Assembly: GCA_030123565.1 (NCBI GenBank)
Contig: CP126122.1
Span: 3,734,800-3,798,799 of the forward strand
Length of the DNA stretch: 64,000 nt
Direction: 5' to 3'
DNA from: Nitrospira sp.
Lineage (GTDB): Bacteria; Nitrospirota; Nitrospiria; Nitrospirales; Nitrospiraceae
The notes below the pieces were generated by a model. It saw nothing but the letters and a program-made list of their open reading frames with translations, did not search any database and was not told the DNA's origin. Positions 26,661 to 35,474 of this stretch are shown piece after piece. A program made the position numbers and the translations under genes. Position 1 is the stretch's first letter; the number at the start of each line of letters is the position of its first letter.

Positions 26661-27131
26661 GTGATCACCATGCCCGTTCGATATATCACTCGTCTCCTGC
26701 TGTTGCTGTGCGCCACGCTCCTGCTTCACCTGGGCGTCTCGTTCGCAAGTGAACCGGGCCCTGCGCTCCTCGACCAGCCGGCCCCACAGCTCGCACCGGT
26801 TCCAGGCCAAGCGCCCCAGCCGCAGAACGGATCGGTCCGCGCCGGTCCGGACCGGAAGGCGCCGGACGCCGGACAAACAATTCCGGATGCCGCACGGGAA
26901 ACCTTGCAAGCCATCGAGGCCAGGCAGGGCGAGCCGTTGCCGGGGTACGTCGGAGGGCGGCCCTTTCAGAATCGAGAGCACAAACTTCCGCGCGGCCGCT
27001 ACCGAGAATATGACGTGCATCCCAAGGTGCCGGGGAAAAATCGCGGGACCGAACGGATCGTCATCGAACAGCGCAGCGGCAAGGCCTATTACACAGCCGA
27101 CCACTACCACTCATTTGTTCCGATGAATTGA
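26661..27131 (+). CDS. Secreted guanyl-type ribonuclease (barnase/RNase Sa-like)
   Basis: The 156-residue protein has a signal peptide (about residues 5-31), a Pro/Gln-rich linker and a C-terminal microbial RNase domain. That domain has Pro-Gly-Tyr-Val-Gly-Gly-Arg-Pro-Phe, Tyr-Arg-Glu-Tyr-Asp-Val, Arg-Gly-Thr-Glu-Arg-Ile-Val and Asp-His-Tyr-His-Ser-Phe, carrying the catalytic Glu, Arg and His of the N1/T1 family. The first codon is GTG with GAGG upstream; ATG at 26670 is an alternative. The barstar-like inhibitor gene begins 7 bp downstream. Confidence 0.88.
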   Translation: MITMPVRYITRLLLLLCATLLLHLGVSFASEPGPALLDQPAPQLAPVPGQAPQPQNGSVRAGPDRKAPDAGQTIPDAARETLQAIEARQGEPLPGYVGGRPFQNREHKLPRGRYREYDVHPKVPGKNRGTERIVIEQRSGKAYYTADHYHSFVPMN

Positions 27132-27137
27132 GGACCC

Positions 27138-27674
27138 ATGTCGATTACCGCGCTCCAATCGATCAAAAAACCCTGGGCGCATCTGTTGGTCCATGCCGAA
27201 GGACAAAAATTGGACCAACTACTGTCGGTCCCATCGCATTTTCTGACCAAGACCGTCTCGGGCAAGAAATGCAAAACCAAGGCGGGACTGCTGGCGGAAT
27301 TCAGCCGGGTCTTCTCCTTCCCGGAGTATTTCGGCCATAACTGGGACGCCCTCGAAGAATGTTTAGCCGACCTCGACTGGTTGCCTGCTACGGGCTATCT
27401 CGTGGTGGTGACCGACGCCGATCAGGTCCTGACGAAACCGGATGAAGAGGACGATTTCGAAACCTTCGTCGAAATTTTGAACGAAGCCGGCGAAGCCTGG
27501 AGCCTCAAGGAATCCGACGAAGCAACGGGAAACGGCCTGCCGTTTCACGCGGTGCTGGTCGTGTCCGACCGCCATAAACACGCCCGCCACAATTGGTTCG
27601 CACCGCCGCTGGCGATGGAACACAAGGGCGGGAACACATCACGGCCCAAGGGGTCGAAAAAGTCGGTTCGCTAG
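27138..27674 (+). CDS. Barstar-like ribonuclease inhibitor
   Basis: A 178-residue cytoplasmic protein with the barstar signature Phe-Pro-Glu-Tyr-Phe-Gly-His-Asn-Trp-Asp-Ala-Leu-Glu-Glu-Cys followed by Asp-Leu-Asp-Trp. The Asp/Glu residues that contact barnase-type RNases lie in this segment. It is longer than B. amyloliquefaciens barstar, with extra N- and C-terminal basic segments. GAGGACCC precedes the ATG. It should neutralise the adjacent RNase before export. Confidence 0.88.
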   Translation: MSITALQSIKKPWAHLLVHAEGQKLDQLLSVPSHFLTKTVSGKKCKTKAGLLAEFSRVFSFPEYFGHNWDALEECLADLDWLPATGYLVVVTDADQVLTKPDEEDDFETFVEILNEAGEAWSLKESDEATGNGLPFHAVLVVSDRHKHARHNWFAPPLAMEHKGGNTSRPKGSKKSVR

Positions 27675-27703
27675 TTCATCTTCCCACCGCGAAGGAGGTC
27701 ACC

Positions 27704-28114
27704 ATGGGTCTCTTGGATCAACTCGGACAGGCGGCAGCAGGCATGGTGGGAGGAGACGACAAGCAGAATCCCTTGATGCAAGCCGTGATCAGCCTGCTCG
27801 GGCAGAACAGTTCGGTCGGCGGCCTCGGCGGCCTCGTTCACGCCTTTCGGAAGAACGGCCTGGGGGACATCGTGAATTCCTGGGTCGGGACCGGCAAGAA
27901 CCTACCGATCTCTGCGGAACAGGTTCAACAGGGTTTGGGCGGTGATCTCCTGAAGCAACTGGCGGCTCAAGCCGGCGTGAGTCCTGAAGCCGCAGGCGGC
28001 CAACTGGCGAATCTCCTTCCCGGCTTGATCGATAAGCTCACACCGGAGGGCAAACTCCCCGATACGACATTGATCGAGCAGGGACTGAATCTCTTGCGAG
28101 GAAAGCTCGGGTAA
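27704..28114 (+). CDS. YidB-like (DUF937-related) protein
   Basis: A 136-residue Gly/Leu/Gln-rich protein with the YidB-family pattern: an N-terminal amphipathic helix, a Gly-Gly-Leu-Gly-Gly-Leu-Val segment, Val-Gly-Thr-Gly-Lys-Asn-Leu-Pro-Ile and a helical C-terminal half. The start at 27704 has GAAGGAGGTCACC directly upstream; the frame extends further upstream through the barstar gene. Function is not established for the family. Confidence 0.75.
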   Translation: MGLLDQLGQAAAGMVGGDDKQNPLMQAVISLLGQNSSVGGLGGLVHAFRKNGLGDIVNSWVGTGKNLPISAEQVQQGLGGDLLKQLAAQAGVSPEAAGGQLANLLPGLIDKLTPEGKLPDTTLIEQGLNLLRGKLG

Positions 28115-28121
28115 GCAACGT

Positions 28122-28364
28122 CTAACAAGGGGGGAAGAACCGACCGACCATTCGTTGTCCCCACCGGATCAGGTTCCAAGAGCGTTGGCTCAAGCGTGAG
28201 GGTCGTCGCAGAGGTGAATCGCCAGCCCATCCCACCTTCGCACTGAGCGACGTGAAATGGTCGTTGCAGAGCCCATGTGTTTCACCGGGATCATCCAACG
28301 GCACCTTCTCGCGCAGAAACGCGGGCTTGCCGTCGCGCACACACCAGGCGCAGAGCACTTTCAC
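28122..28364 (-). CDS. Small CxxC protein, paralogue 1
   Basis: An 80-residue protein starting Met-Lys-Val-Leu-Cys-Ala-Trp-Cys, then Arg-Glu-Lys-Val-Pro-Leu and Glu-Thr-His-Gly-Leu-Cys-x-x-His. The two cysteine pairs and histidine could bind zinc. The start is GTG with GGGAGG seven bases upstream. A clear paralogue lies at 28621-28851 on the same strand. Function unknown. Confidence 0.6.
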   Translation of the reverse strand: MKVLCAWCVRDGKPAFLREKVPLDDPGETHGLCNDHFTSLSAKVGWAGDSPLRRPSRLSQRSWNLIRWGQRMVGRFFPPC

Positions 28365-28620
28365 GAGGGGCCTCCCTTCGAATTTCTTCGACGATCCACG
28401 TGCATGGGCGCAAGAGTCGCGCCATCTGGTGCACGAATAGAAGCCGACAGTATTTTCAGCAGGATAGCATTTTCGAATCGAAAGAACCGGCCTTCAGCCG
28501 CTCTCGGACGCATGACATTCCTGCATTCATTGACGCGTTTTGGCTTTGGCTCTCCCTTGAACGACAGCTCAACCTCCGCGCGGTCCAATCCGCCAAATCC
28601 TTCGTTTCACAAGTGAGTCG

Positions 28621-28851
28621 TCATTCATAACAGGCAGCAGAACCGTGAGCCGTTCGACGGATCAGGACCGTCTCACGGCGCGGCAGGATCGAGTCGTTGC
28701 GGCAGGGAACCAACGGGTCCCGACCGGCGCCCATTTGCTGGAGATGGAAGGGACAGATACCGTGGGTCTCACGCGCGTCGGCAAGCGGAGCCTTTTCTCG
28801 TACCAACGCCGGACGTCCCTCGCCTTGACACCAGGAACAGATGACCTTCAT
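28621..28851 (-). CDS. Small CxxC protein, paralogue 2
   Basis: A 76-residue protein with the same pattern as its neighbour: Met-Lys-Val-Ile-Cys-Ser-Trp-Cys, Arg-Glu-Lys-Ala-Pro-Leu-Ala-Asp, Glu-Thr-His-Gly-Ile-Cys-x-x-His. AGGAGG five bases before the ATG supports expression. The C-terminal halves of the two paralogues differ completely. The 256-bp gap between them holds no gene. Function unknown. Confidence 0.6.
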   Translation of the reverse strand: MKVICSWCQGEGRPALVREKAPLADARETHGICPFHLQQMGAGRDPLVPCRNDSILPRRETVLIRRTAHGSAACYE

Positions 28852-29085
28852 TGTTTCCTCCTACGCAGTGACACTCAGTACTCACTCAGCAAGACCTGCG
28901 CCATTCGCGTCGATTCAGCCTAACCCCCTATTTTTTTGTATAAAAGCGACCTGCATATCCCTTTAAACCATCAGAGCTGTATCCTCTTCGGCCGTCCGGC
29001 CGTATCGAAACAGATACAATCGATTCCCAAACAGCACGCTCATTGATGATCCATCGACAGCACAGGCCTCGACCATCCGCCGCAA

Positions 29086-29115
29086 TTGACCGTTTCGAAT
29101 TTCCCATGGTAGGTT
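29086..29115 (+). promoter_or_regulatory. Candidate sigma-70 promoter for hemL
   Basis: TTGACC at 29086 and TAGGTT at 29110 are separated by 18 bp and lie about 35 bp upstream of the hemL start. The -10 is a weak match. The remaining part of 28852-29149 holds no gene. Confidence 0.3.
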
Positions 29116-29149
29116 GGCGCCCCAACTCCCGGCTCACTGAAAGGGGCCT

Positions 29150-30433
29150 ATGGACACACAACGATCGGAACAGCTCTTCGCAACTGCCCAACAGATCATT
29201 CCCGGCGGCGTGAACAGCCCGGTGCGGGCCTTCCGCTCGGTAGGAGGGCAGCCTCGTTTCATCGCAAAGGCCAAGGGCTCGCGCCTCTATGACGTCGACG
29301 GCAACAGCTATATCGACTATGTCCTGTCTTGGGGACCGATGATCCTCGGCCATGCACCGGCCACAGTGACCAAGGCCATTCAGCTGGCTGCCGCCAACGG
29401 CACGAGCTACGGTGCGCCGACCGAGTTGGAAATTCAGCTGGCGACGATGATCCGCGAAGCCCTGCCCTCCATGGAGTTGGTGCGGCTGGTGAGTTCAGGT
29501 ACGGAAGCGGTCATGAGTGCCGTCCGCGTTGCGCGAGCCTATACGAAACGCGACGGCATCCTCAAGTTTGAAGGTTGTTATCACGGCCACAGCGACTACC
29601 TGCTCGCGAAAGCCGGGTCAGGCCTCACCACGCTGGGCATTCCCGACTGCCCCGGCGTGCCGGAAGACTTCACGAAGCATACCGTGACCGCGCCCTATAA
29701 CAACCTTCAAGCGGTCGAGCAACTCATCACGAAACATCACCGGCAACTGGCCTGCGTCATCGTCGAACCCATCGCCGGCAACATGGGCGTGATCCCGCCC
29801 GCGCCGGAATTTCTACAGACCCTGCGCAAACTGACCGATGCCCACGGCATGCTGCTGATCTTCGACGAAGTCATCACGGGGTTCCGCGTGCACTATGGAG
29901 GGGCGCAAACGCTTTACGGCATCAAGCCAGACCTCACGATCCTTGGCAAGATCATCGGCGGGGGACTGCCGGTGGGCGCGTACGGCGGAGCGAAGGACAT
30001 CATGAAGATGATCGCGCCGTCGGGGCCGGTCTATCAGGCCGGCACCCTGTCGGGCAATCCGCTGGCGGTCACGGCAGGCATCGAGACCTTGAAACGCCTC
30101 AAGAAACCTGGGGTCTATGAGCAACTGGAACAACGGTCCGCCGCGCTGGCCGACGGATTCGGGAAGGCTGCGCGGAAGGCCGGAGTTTCGCTCACGCAAA
30201 CCCGCGTCGGGTCGATGATGTGTGGGTTTTTTGCGCAGGGACCGGTGACTGATTGGGCATCGGCGAAGAAGTCAGACACGAAGGCCTATGCGAAGTTCTT
30301 TCACCAGATGCTGGAGGCGGGCATCTATCTGGCGCCGTCACAGTTCGAGGCCGCGTTCATGTCGCTGGCCCATCAGCCGAAGGACATCGACCGGACCATC
30401 AAGGCGGCCCAGGCGGCCTTCAAGAACCTCTAG
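29150..30433 (+). CDS. hemL: Glutamate-1-semialdehyde 2,1-aminomutase
   Basis: A 427-residue PLP enzyme making 5-aminolevulinate for heme and related tetrapyrroles. It has Gly-Gly-Val-Asn-Ser-Pro-Val-Arg-Ala-Phe near the N terminus, Ser-Gly-Thr-Glu-Ala, Phe-Asp-Glu-Val-Ile-Thr-Gly-Phe-Arg, the PLP lysine in Leu-Gly-Lys-Ile-Ile-Gly-Gly-Gly-Leu-Pro-Val-Gly, and Gly-Thr-Leu-Ser-Gly-Asn-Pro. Length and motifs are standard. AAGGGG precedes the ATG. A 124-bp palindromic repeat follows the gene. Confidence 0.97.
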   Translation: MDTQRSEQLFATAQQIIPGGVNSPVRAFRSVGGQPRFIAKAKGSRLYDVDGNSYIDYVLSWGPMILGHAPATVTKAIQLAAANGTSYGAPTELEIQLATMIREALPSMELVRLVSSGTEAVMSAVRVARAYTKRDGILKFEGCYHGHSDYLLAKAGSGLTTLGIPDCPGVPEDFTKHTVTAPYNNLQAVEQLITKHHRQLACVIVEPIAGNMGVIPPAPEFLQTLRKLTDAHGMLLIFDEVITGFRVHYGGAQTLYGIKPDLTILGKIIGGGLPVGAYGGAKDIMKMIAPSGPVYQAGTLSGNPLAVTAGIETLKRLKKPGVYEQLEQRSAALADGFGKAARKAGVSLTQTRVGSMMCGFFAQGPVTDWASAKKSDTKAYAKFFHQMLEAGIYLAPSQFEAAFMSLAHQPKDIDRTIKAAQAAFKNL

Positions 30434-30552
30434 CACCGTCCTTCGTCTCTCGTGAAGCCCCATTCGTAACGTCGCTTCCGTATCTGAACCGATACGAAAC
30501 GCATCCATTCGGATACAGCCCCGGTAGCCGGACCGGATTCAGCGCTTCACTC

Positions 30553-30676
30553 CAGGATGCTCAAAACGGTTTCCCAGCAAGGCCGCAGCGAGCGAGGGCC
30601 CCGAGGCGTACTTGAGGGGTACGTTGAGGGTGCGAGCGATGCGAGAACGATGCTGGGGACCGTTTTCAGCATCCTG
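30553..30676. repeat. Family A palindromic intergenic repeat, copy 1 (124 bp)
   Basis: Perfect terminal arms CAGGATGC and GCATCCTG enclose AAAACGGT-type second arms and a central GAGGCGTACTT...GTACGTTGAGG palindrome. The whole unit can fold into one long stem. It lies between hemL and the convergent small gene at 30679, so it may act as a bidirectional terminator. Related units lie at 53280-53350 and 58896-59132. Confidence 0.8.
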
Positions 30677-30678
30677 GT

Positions 30679-30912
30679 CTATTCGTCGTCGTCCTCGTCG
30701 TCCATTTCCAACGCTTCCTGCCGCTTCTGTTCTTCCATCGCGTTGTGCAGGAGCATGCGGACAAACATCGAATAGAGCGACCCTTTTTCCAAGGTCCCCC
30801 CGGGAGGAATCGCAATCTTGCCTTCCTTGATCATGCGATCCATCCAGGCCTTCTGATCCGGAGCGATCAAGACTGGAATCTCGACCAACCCTACCTTTCC
30901 AAACATATCCAT
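30679..30912 (-). CDS. Small acidic-tailed protein of unknown function
   Basis: A 77-residue protein with a hydrophobic-basic N-terminal half and a strongly acidic tail (Met-Asp-Asp-Glu-Asp-Asp-Asp-Glu). GGAGGTG lies seven bases before the ATG, supporting expression. No family was recognised. Its stop abuts the palindromic repeat after hemL. Confidence 0.6.
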   Translation of the reverse strand: MDMFGKVGLVEIPVLIAPDQKAWMDRMIKEGKIAIPPGGTLEKGSLYSMFVRMLLHNAMEEQKRQEALEMDDEDDDE

Positions 30913-31128
30913 GGGTTACACCTCCGTGAGTCGTCGTTCATATCTCGTGGGGAACGGCCGGTCCGGAGAGAGCCTCCGGCGAACTCCGCTTCACGCTTCA
31001 CAAGACACGATGTTCGTCGGGCATTTGAGCATGCGGTTTTTCGGCTTGTCAACCTCAGGATGTCTGCCTCGTGGCTATGGCATGGAGCGTGCTTCATCCA
31101 TGAGCAGAGACACGGAGGACCAGATCAC

Positions 31129-31758
31129 ATGCTGCCGACGGCCTTACAGAGTTCCCGCCTCCTGAGCCCGTTGACCCTGCTGTTTCTGATCGCTTCACCG
31201 ACCACACAAGCCGCCGGTGCGGTGGAAGAGAGTCGCTCCACATTGCACACCTATACCCCGGCAGGCCCGAGCGATCCGAGTCCCTTCCACTGCAACGATT
31301 GCTGGGCGCTGAAGCCGGATGAACGTACGCCGCTGCCTCAACATCAGGCACAACGATATCGCCGCGGACATCATGAGCGGGGTCCACGCCCGCACAAGAA
31401 TCCGTTCGCAAAGAAATCGCATTCAGGCGGCAGCCATTTCCGCCTGCTCCCCCACTACCATCTGGAGCAGGAGCGGCCGGGACACAGCATTGAACGGCAA
31501 CTGGTGCGCGCGATTGATGGAGACACGCTTCGCTACGGCCCCGACCGTATTCGCATCCGTGGATACAACGCCCCGGAACGATCGGAACCGGGAGGCCTCG
31601 AAGCGACCCTAAGGCTCCAACAGCTCCTGCATGAGGGTACGATCCGCATCATCCCCCACGGCCACGACGTCTACGGCCGTACCCTGGCCGATGTCTTCGT
31701 GAACGGGCAAAACGTGGCGGAGGTCATGACGGGGGAGGGGTTTGGAAAGAGAGGATGA
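31129..31758 (+). CDS. Exported thermonuclease-like (SNase) protein
   Basis: A 209-residue protein with a signal peptide (Met-Leu-Pro-Thr... to Thr-Gln-Ala-Ala-Gly-Ala), a His/Arg-rich linker and a C-terminal staphylococcal-nuclease fold. The latter shows Arg-Ala-Ile-Asp-Gly-Asp-Thr-Leu, Ile-Arg-Ile-Arg-Gly-Tyr-Asn-Ala-Pro-Glu and Asp-Val-Tyr-Gly-Arg-Thr-Leu-Ala, which hold the usual catalytic Asp, Arg and Glu residues. The start was chosen to begin the signal peptide and has GGAGG upstream; the frame extends further upstream. Confidence 0.8.
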   Translation: MLPTALQSSRLLSPLTLLFLIASPTTQAAGAVEESRSTLHTYTPAGPSDPSPFHCNDCWALKPDERTPLPQHQAQRYRRGHHERGPRPHKNPFAKKSHSGGSHFRLLPHYHLEQERPGHSIERQLVRAIDGDTLRYGPDRIRIRGYNAPERSEPGGLEATLRLQQLLHEGTIRIIPHGHDVYGRTLADVFVNGQNVAEVMTGEGFGKRG

Positions 31759-31836
31759 TCTGTAGAGAACACGCTCGTTATTGATCACTATGGCCAGTGA
31801 CCAGGCCTTGAGACAGCTAGCCTATGTTTAAACATC

Positions 31837-31986
31837 AGCATCGTCCAAGACATACTTGGTCATAAAGACCTACCGACCATGATGCTCCACACCCATATAC
31901 TCAATCTCGACTTGCGAGATATACGGAGTCCAGCAAACCACCTGTGCCATTACCGAAAAGGACTGACCCTTATACAACATCGCTAG
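31837..31986 (+). pseudogene. Tyrosine recombinase (integron-integrase-like) C-terminal remnant
   Basis: The frame reads Ser-Ile-Val-Gln-Asp-Ile-Leu-Gly-His-Lys-Asp, then Met-Met-Leu-His-Thr-His-Ile-Leu-Asn, then Asp-Ile-Arg-Ser-Pro-Ala. This matches the end of tyrosine recombinases and particularly integron integrases (LLGH, YTHVLN and RSPLD-type tail), but the catalytic Tyr position reads Leu. Nothing upstream continues the gene, so it is a fossil. An integron-type attC site lies 5 kb downstream. Confidence 0.7.
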
Positions 31987-32021
31987 ACATCAGGAGAGCG
32001 ATCAATAGCTTGGAGGTCTCC

Positions 32022-33164
32022 ATGAACTCTCCATCTGTACAGGCAGCTTTATTACAGGCCTTCCTTTTCGCGCTATCCCTTCTCGGCTCATATATTGTAT
32101 TCACGGTACTGAAGAGTACTGCCGCCATCAAACAAAAGGGAGTTCAACTTGGAGGCGCGGCAGCAATGTTTGTCATCATGTTTGTGCTGCTGAATAAATA
32201 TTTTCCTGAAACCAGGGTTGGGTTTATAAGTGAAGCGGCAGCCCAACCTATAAGCACAAAATCAGCTTCAGGAGTAGCTCAAATTGCAGAGGTGTCGATT
32301 AGCCCGGCCGCCCAACTGTTATCCAAGGATGAACTTGCGCGTCTCGACCGAAATGAATATGAAATTATCGAGGACATTGGAGTCGCCATTCCGCGGCCCA
32401 AAAGTGATCTTTGGGCAACGGTCCGCCAAACCCAAGTCAACTCGCTAGGCCTCTCCGATGTGCCAGCCTTGGGTATATCGCTAGACTTGTTCAAGGCGTT
32501 TTTCATTTCTAGCGGACCGACAATATTAGCGATTCAATCAAAAGAAGAACATCAATATACATTAACCGAACATTCATTCATAAGTGGTGTCCCTGTAACT
32601 CTGAACTTCTTTGAAAATCAGGAGTACGTACGTGCAGCCGTAAAGGCACAAGCAGGAATGATGCAGCAATTGGGGGCTAAGCCAGTAAAGGAACTTCCTG
32701 AATCGGTCATCAAGGAGGTAGGAGGACGGTTGGCATCAGCGTTTGACTTACAAATAAAGAACAAGATCCCCATTCACAAGAAAGTTTGCAATAGCATATA
32801 CGTACTCTCTCTGAGCAAACAATTTCTAGATCAAAATATCTTCACATCAGCAGTCGGCCTGACAAGCACTCTACTCGACAAATCCCTGCTGTACCTAAGC
32901 TTGTCCGGGCAACTCGCGAATGGATCGTTCGGGAACATGTTCGTCGATCAGAGGAGAGGCGTAGCATCATTTAATGGAACAGTCGTCGTGAAGGATATTT
33001 TGATAGACGAAAAACCATCTGATGCCATTGTCAACAATATTGGCTTTATCGTCACAAGCAAAGATCGTGTCTTCATTGTCCTTCTAGTATTTTCTTCTGC
33101 AAGTGATATTCAAGTCTTTAAGGAGCTTGAAGGCTATCTAAATAGATTTCGATTCGCTGCGTGA
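32022..33164 (+). CDS. Membrane-anchored protein of unknown function
   Basis: A 380-residue protein with two N-terminal transmembrane segments (about residues 8-30 and 42-62) and a large soluble region with no recognised domain. The start at 32022 was chosen because GGAGG sits seven bases upstream; the frame opens earlier at 31944 inside the integrase remnant. The sequence is clearly more AT-rich than neighbouring core genes, consistent with transfer into this island. Confidence 0.6.
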   Translation: MNSPSVQAALLQAFLFALSLLGSYIVFTVLKSTAAIKQKGVQLGGAAAMFVIMFVLLNKYFPETRVGFISEAAAQPISTKSASGVAQIAEVSISPAAQLLSKDELARLDRNEYEIIEDIGVAIPRPKSDLWATVRQTQVNSLGLSDVPALGISLDLFKAFFISSGPTILAIQSKEEHQYTLTEHSFISGVPVTLNFFENQEYVRAAVKAQAGMMQQLGAKPVKELPESVIKEVGGRLASAFDLQIKNKIPIHKKVCNSIYVLSLSKQFLDQNIFTSAVGLTSTLLDKSLLYLSLSGQLANGSFGNMFVDQRRGVASFNGTVVVKDILIDEKPSDAIVNNIGFIVTSKDRVFIVLLVFSSASDIQVFKELEGYLNRFRFAA

Positions 33165-33238
33165 AACCGATGTCCAACCATTTGCTCCAGTGGACACCCA
33201 AAAGGCTGTGCTTTTCGGCAGCCACTGGGAAAAAGAAC

Positions 33239-33367
33239 GGGGTCGGAAGTCATTGCTTGGGTGGCGATTCTCAGAGTTCGGCCGTGTGAATGACGTGCGA
33301 CGGTCCAGGATTTAATCTTGCGGGCGTCGGATCCGCAAAACGATGGCCTCATTAAAACTCCCGACTC
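33239..33367. repeat. Family B REP-like repeat, copy 1
   Basis: The unit starts GGGGTCGGAAGTCATTG and ends ACTCCCGACTC, so the ends form an imperfect inverted repeat. Internal blocks (GCGAT-CTCAGA, GGCCGTGTGAA, CCAGGATT-AA) match the unit at 38664-38800 over its whole length. It fills most of the gap between the genes at 33164 and 33406. Confidence 0.65.
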
Positions 33368-33405
33368 ATTTTTTATCATAGCGGAGGTGATGGCGGGGGA
33401 AGGGC

Positions 33406-34758
33406 ATGGGCGGCGTGGATAAAGGATTCAACCGTTGTTCATCTGCCATAGTGCTTGGGGCCAGCGTCAGCGGACTGCTCACGGCCCGGGCTCTGAGCAA
33501 TCATTTTGATCACGTGACCCTCGTCGAGCGCGATCTGTTGCCTGAAGGCGCCGAAACCCGCAAGGGCGTCCCCCAATCCGCTCATGCACACGGCTTGCTG
33601 GCCAGCGGCTACATCGTGATGGATCGTTATTTCCCGGGCATGATGGAAGAATTGAGCGCGCTCGGCGCTCCGCTCACCGATGTCATTGGAGACTTCCTCT
33701 GGTTTCAATACGGTCATTGGAAGTTGCGCCACAAGTCCGGTCTCCGTGGGATCACGGTGAGTCGACCCTGTCTGGAAGCAGCCATACGTCGCAGAGTGAA
33801 AAATATTCCCAACGTAACCTTCCTCGAGGGCGCCATGGGGGCAAGGCCGATTTTCGATTTGCAAGCCGGGCGGGCGACGGGGCTCATCGTACGACGGCAC
33901 AATCGTAATGTCGAAGAACAATTCGCCGCGGATCTGGTGGTTGACGCCACGGGCAGAGGATCGCAATCGCCAAAATGGCTGGAGGAGTGGGGATTCGGCC
34001 AACCGGAGGTGGTAGCCGTCAAAGTCAACGTAGGGTATGCAACCTGTATCTTTGAGCGTCGTCCCGGCGATTTTTTCAACTCATCCGGCGGTATCGTATC
34101 CGGTACCCCGCCGGACAATACCAGGTACGCGGCCGTTCTTGCGGCCGAAGGCGACCGCTGGGTGATTACCCTTGTGGGGACTGTGGGAGACTATCCACCG
34201 ACGGATGAGACGGGATGGATGAAATTCGCCGCCAGCCTGCCGGTATCGGCCGTCCATGATCTCGTAAGCACGGCGCGACCATTGACACAGATCACCAGTT
34301 ACAGGTTCTCGGCGAACCAGCGTCGGTTATACGAGCAGATGAAACGTTTTCCCGAGGGCTACCTTGTCACCGGCGACGCCATATGCAGCTTCAACCCCAT
34401 ATACGGTCAAGGCATGTCCGTTGCGGCACTTGAAGCCAGCGCGCTCGACGAAAGCCTGACAGGGGGTCTTCACGGCCTGGCCTCGCGCTTCTATAGTCGC
34501 GTACGGAAGATCGTTGAGATCCCCTGGCTCATTGCAACGGGTGAGGACCTGCGCTTTCCACAAGTTGAAGGTAAGCGACCGATCGGCTTTCAACTGGTGA
34601 GCCGGTACCTCGAGCGCGTCCACGCGGCAGCGGCCGAGGATCCGAAAGTCTGCCGCAAGTTCTTTGACGTCCTTAACCTTCTGGCATCGCCGGCATCGCT
34701 CATGTCGCCGCACATGGCCTGGCGCGTTCTTGCCCGGCCGACACATCCGCTATCCTGA
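33406..34758 (+). CDS. FAD-dependent oxidoreductase (monooxygenase/hydroxylase-like)
   Basis: A 450-residue flavoprotein. Ala-Ile-Val-Leu-Gly-Ala-Ser-Val-Ser-Gly-Leu near the N terminus is the dinucleotide-binding loop, Glu-Arg-Asp follows at the end of strand 2, and Leu-Val-Thr-Gly-Asp-Ala-Ile-Cys-Ser-Phe-Asn-Pro is the second FAD motif. Such proteins hydroxylate or oxidise small molecules; no substrate can be named. It stands alone between REP-like repeats in the accessory region. Confidence 0.8.
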   Translation: MGGVDKGFNRCSSAIVLGASVSGLLTARALSNHFDHVTLVERDLLPEGAETRKGVPQSAHAHGLLASGYIVMDRYFPGMMEELSALGAPLTDVIGDFLWFQYGHWKLRHKSGLRGITVSRPCLEAAIRRRVKNIPNVTFLEGAMGARPIFDLQAGRATGLIVRRHNRNVEEQFAADLVVDATGRGSQSPKWLEEWGFGQPEVVAVKVNVGYATCIFERRPGDFFNSSGGIVSGTPPDNTRYAAVLAAEGDRWVITLVGTVGDYPPTDETGWMKFAASLPVSAVHDLVSTARPLTQITSYRFSANQRRLYEQMKRFPEGYLVTGDAICSFNPIYGQGMSVAALEASALDESLTGGLHGLASRFYSRVRKIVEIPWLIATGEDLRFPQVEGKRPIGFQLVSRYLERVHAAAAEDPKVCRKFFDVLNLLASPASLMSPHMAWRVLARPTHPLS

Positions 34759-34775
34759 TTGATCGTAGAAAGAAA

Positions 34776-34845
34776 GGGGTCGGGAGTCTGTGTACCATGA
34801 AGCCTATGGAAGGCGCGGGGTCTTATACAGAACCATATAAGACCC
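34776..34845. repeat. Family B half-unit and adjacent hairpin
   Basis: GGGGTCGGGAGTC at 34776-34788 repeats the head of the family B unit. It is followed by a perfect hairpin GGGTCTTATA (34818-34827) / TATAAGACCC (34836-34845) with an eight-base loop, suitable as a terminator stem although no T-run follows. The gap 34759-35006 holds no gene. Confidence 0.45.
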
Positions 34846-34978
34846 GGCGTAAATGAGATGCAGAGAAGAACCTCCGAAAAACCACTTGGACTTAGGTCCC
34901 AATCCTGGCAGGAACCGCAGGGGTCTTATCCAACGTCACAAGGCAATTGGCATCTTATACGGAACCAAATAATACATA

Positions 34979-34985
34979 GTTAGGC
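34979..34985 (+). other. Candidate cassette junction (integron R' core)
   Basis: GTTAGGC matches the G^TTRRRY core site recognised by integron integrases and lies 21 bp before the cassette gene start at 35007. It is the perfect complement of GCCTAAC, the R'' core of the attC at 37127. A seven-base match alone is weak; its value is its position at the other end of the same gene. Confidence 0.4.
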
Positions 34986-35474
34986 CAACCAAAAAGGGAG
35001 TCCGATATGGAAGCATGGATTCATCTCCTCAGGGAGCTTGGCTATCCAGTGACGTCTGTCGCACTCCTTCTGATCGGTGCATTCTTCTTCCGCCAGTTCT
35101 TCACAACCTACCTAACCACTGTCGTACACAGGGATCTAGAAGAGGTGCGCCACAGGAACTCCGAACAGCTTGAGGAGCTGAGAAGAAGCAACTCGGCGCA
35201 GCTTCAAACGGAACTTGAAGATCTCCGCCGGAGAAACATCCAACAACTGGAGGCCGCCAAGAAGGACTATGCCATTGCTATCGAGGAACGAAAGGCTGGG
35301 CTGACGGCGGCTGCGGACGAACTGGCTTACGTCCGCGAGCACTACGCGGGGATAAAGGAGTACTCGTCGGCGCAAGCCGAAGCGCTTCGGCAGGCTTACT
35401 TAGCCCTGTTCGAGGATCCTGAGTCGAGCCGTCTCTCTACGGACGGAGTTGAGTCCGTTATTGAAAACATCCTA

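Noticed and set aside
28928..29353. Reverse ORF of 141 codons upstream of and overlapping hemL
   Set aside because: It overlaps 200 bp of the clear hemL coding region and shows no family pattern.
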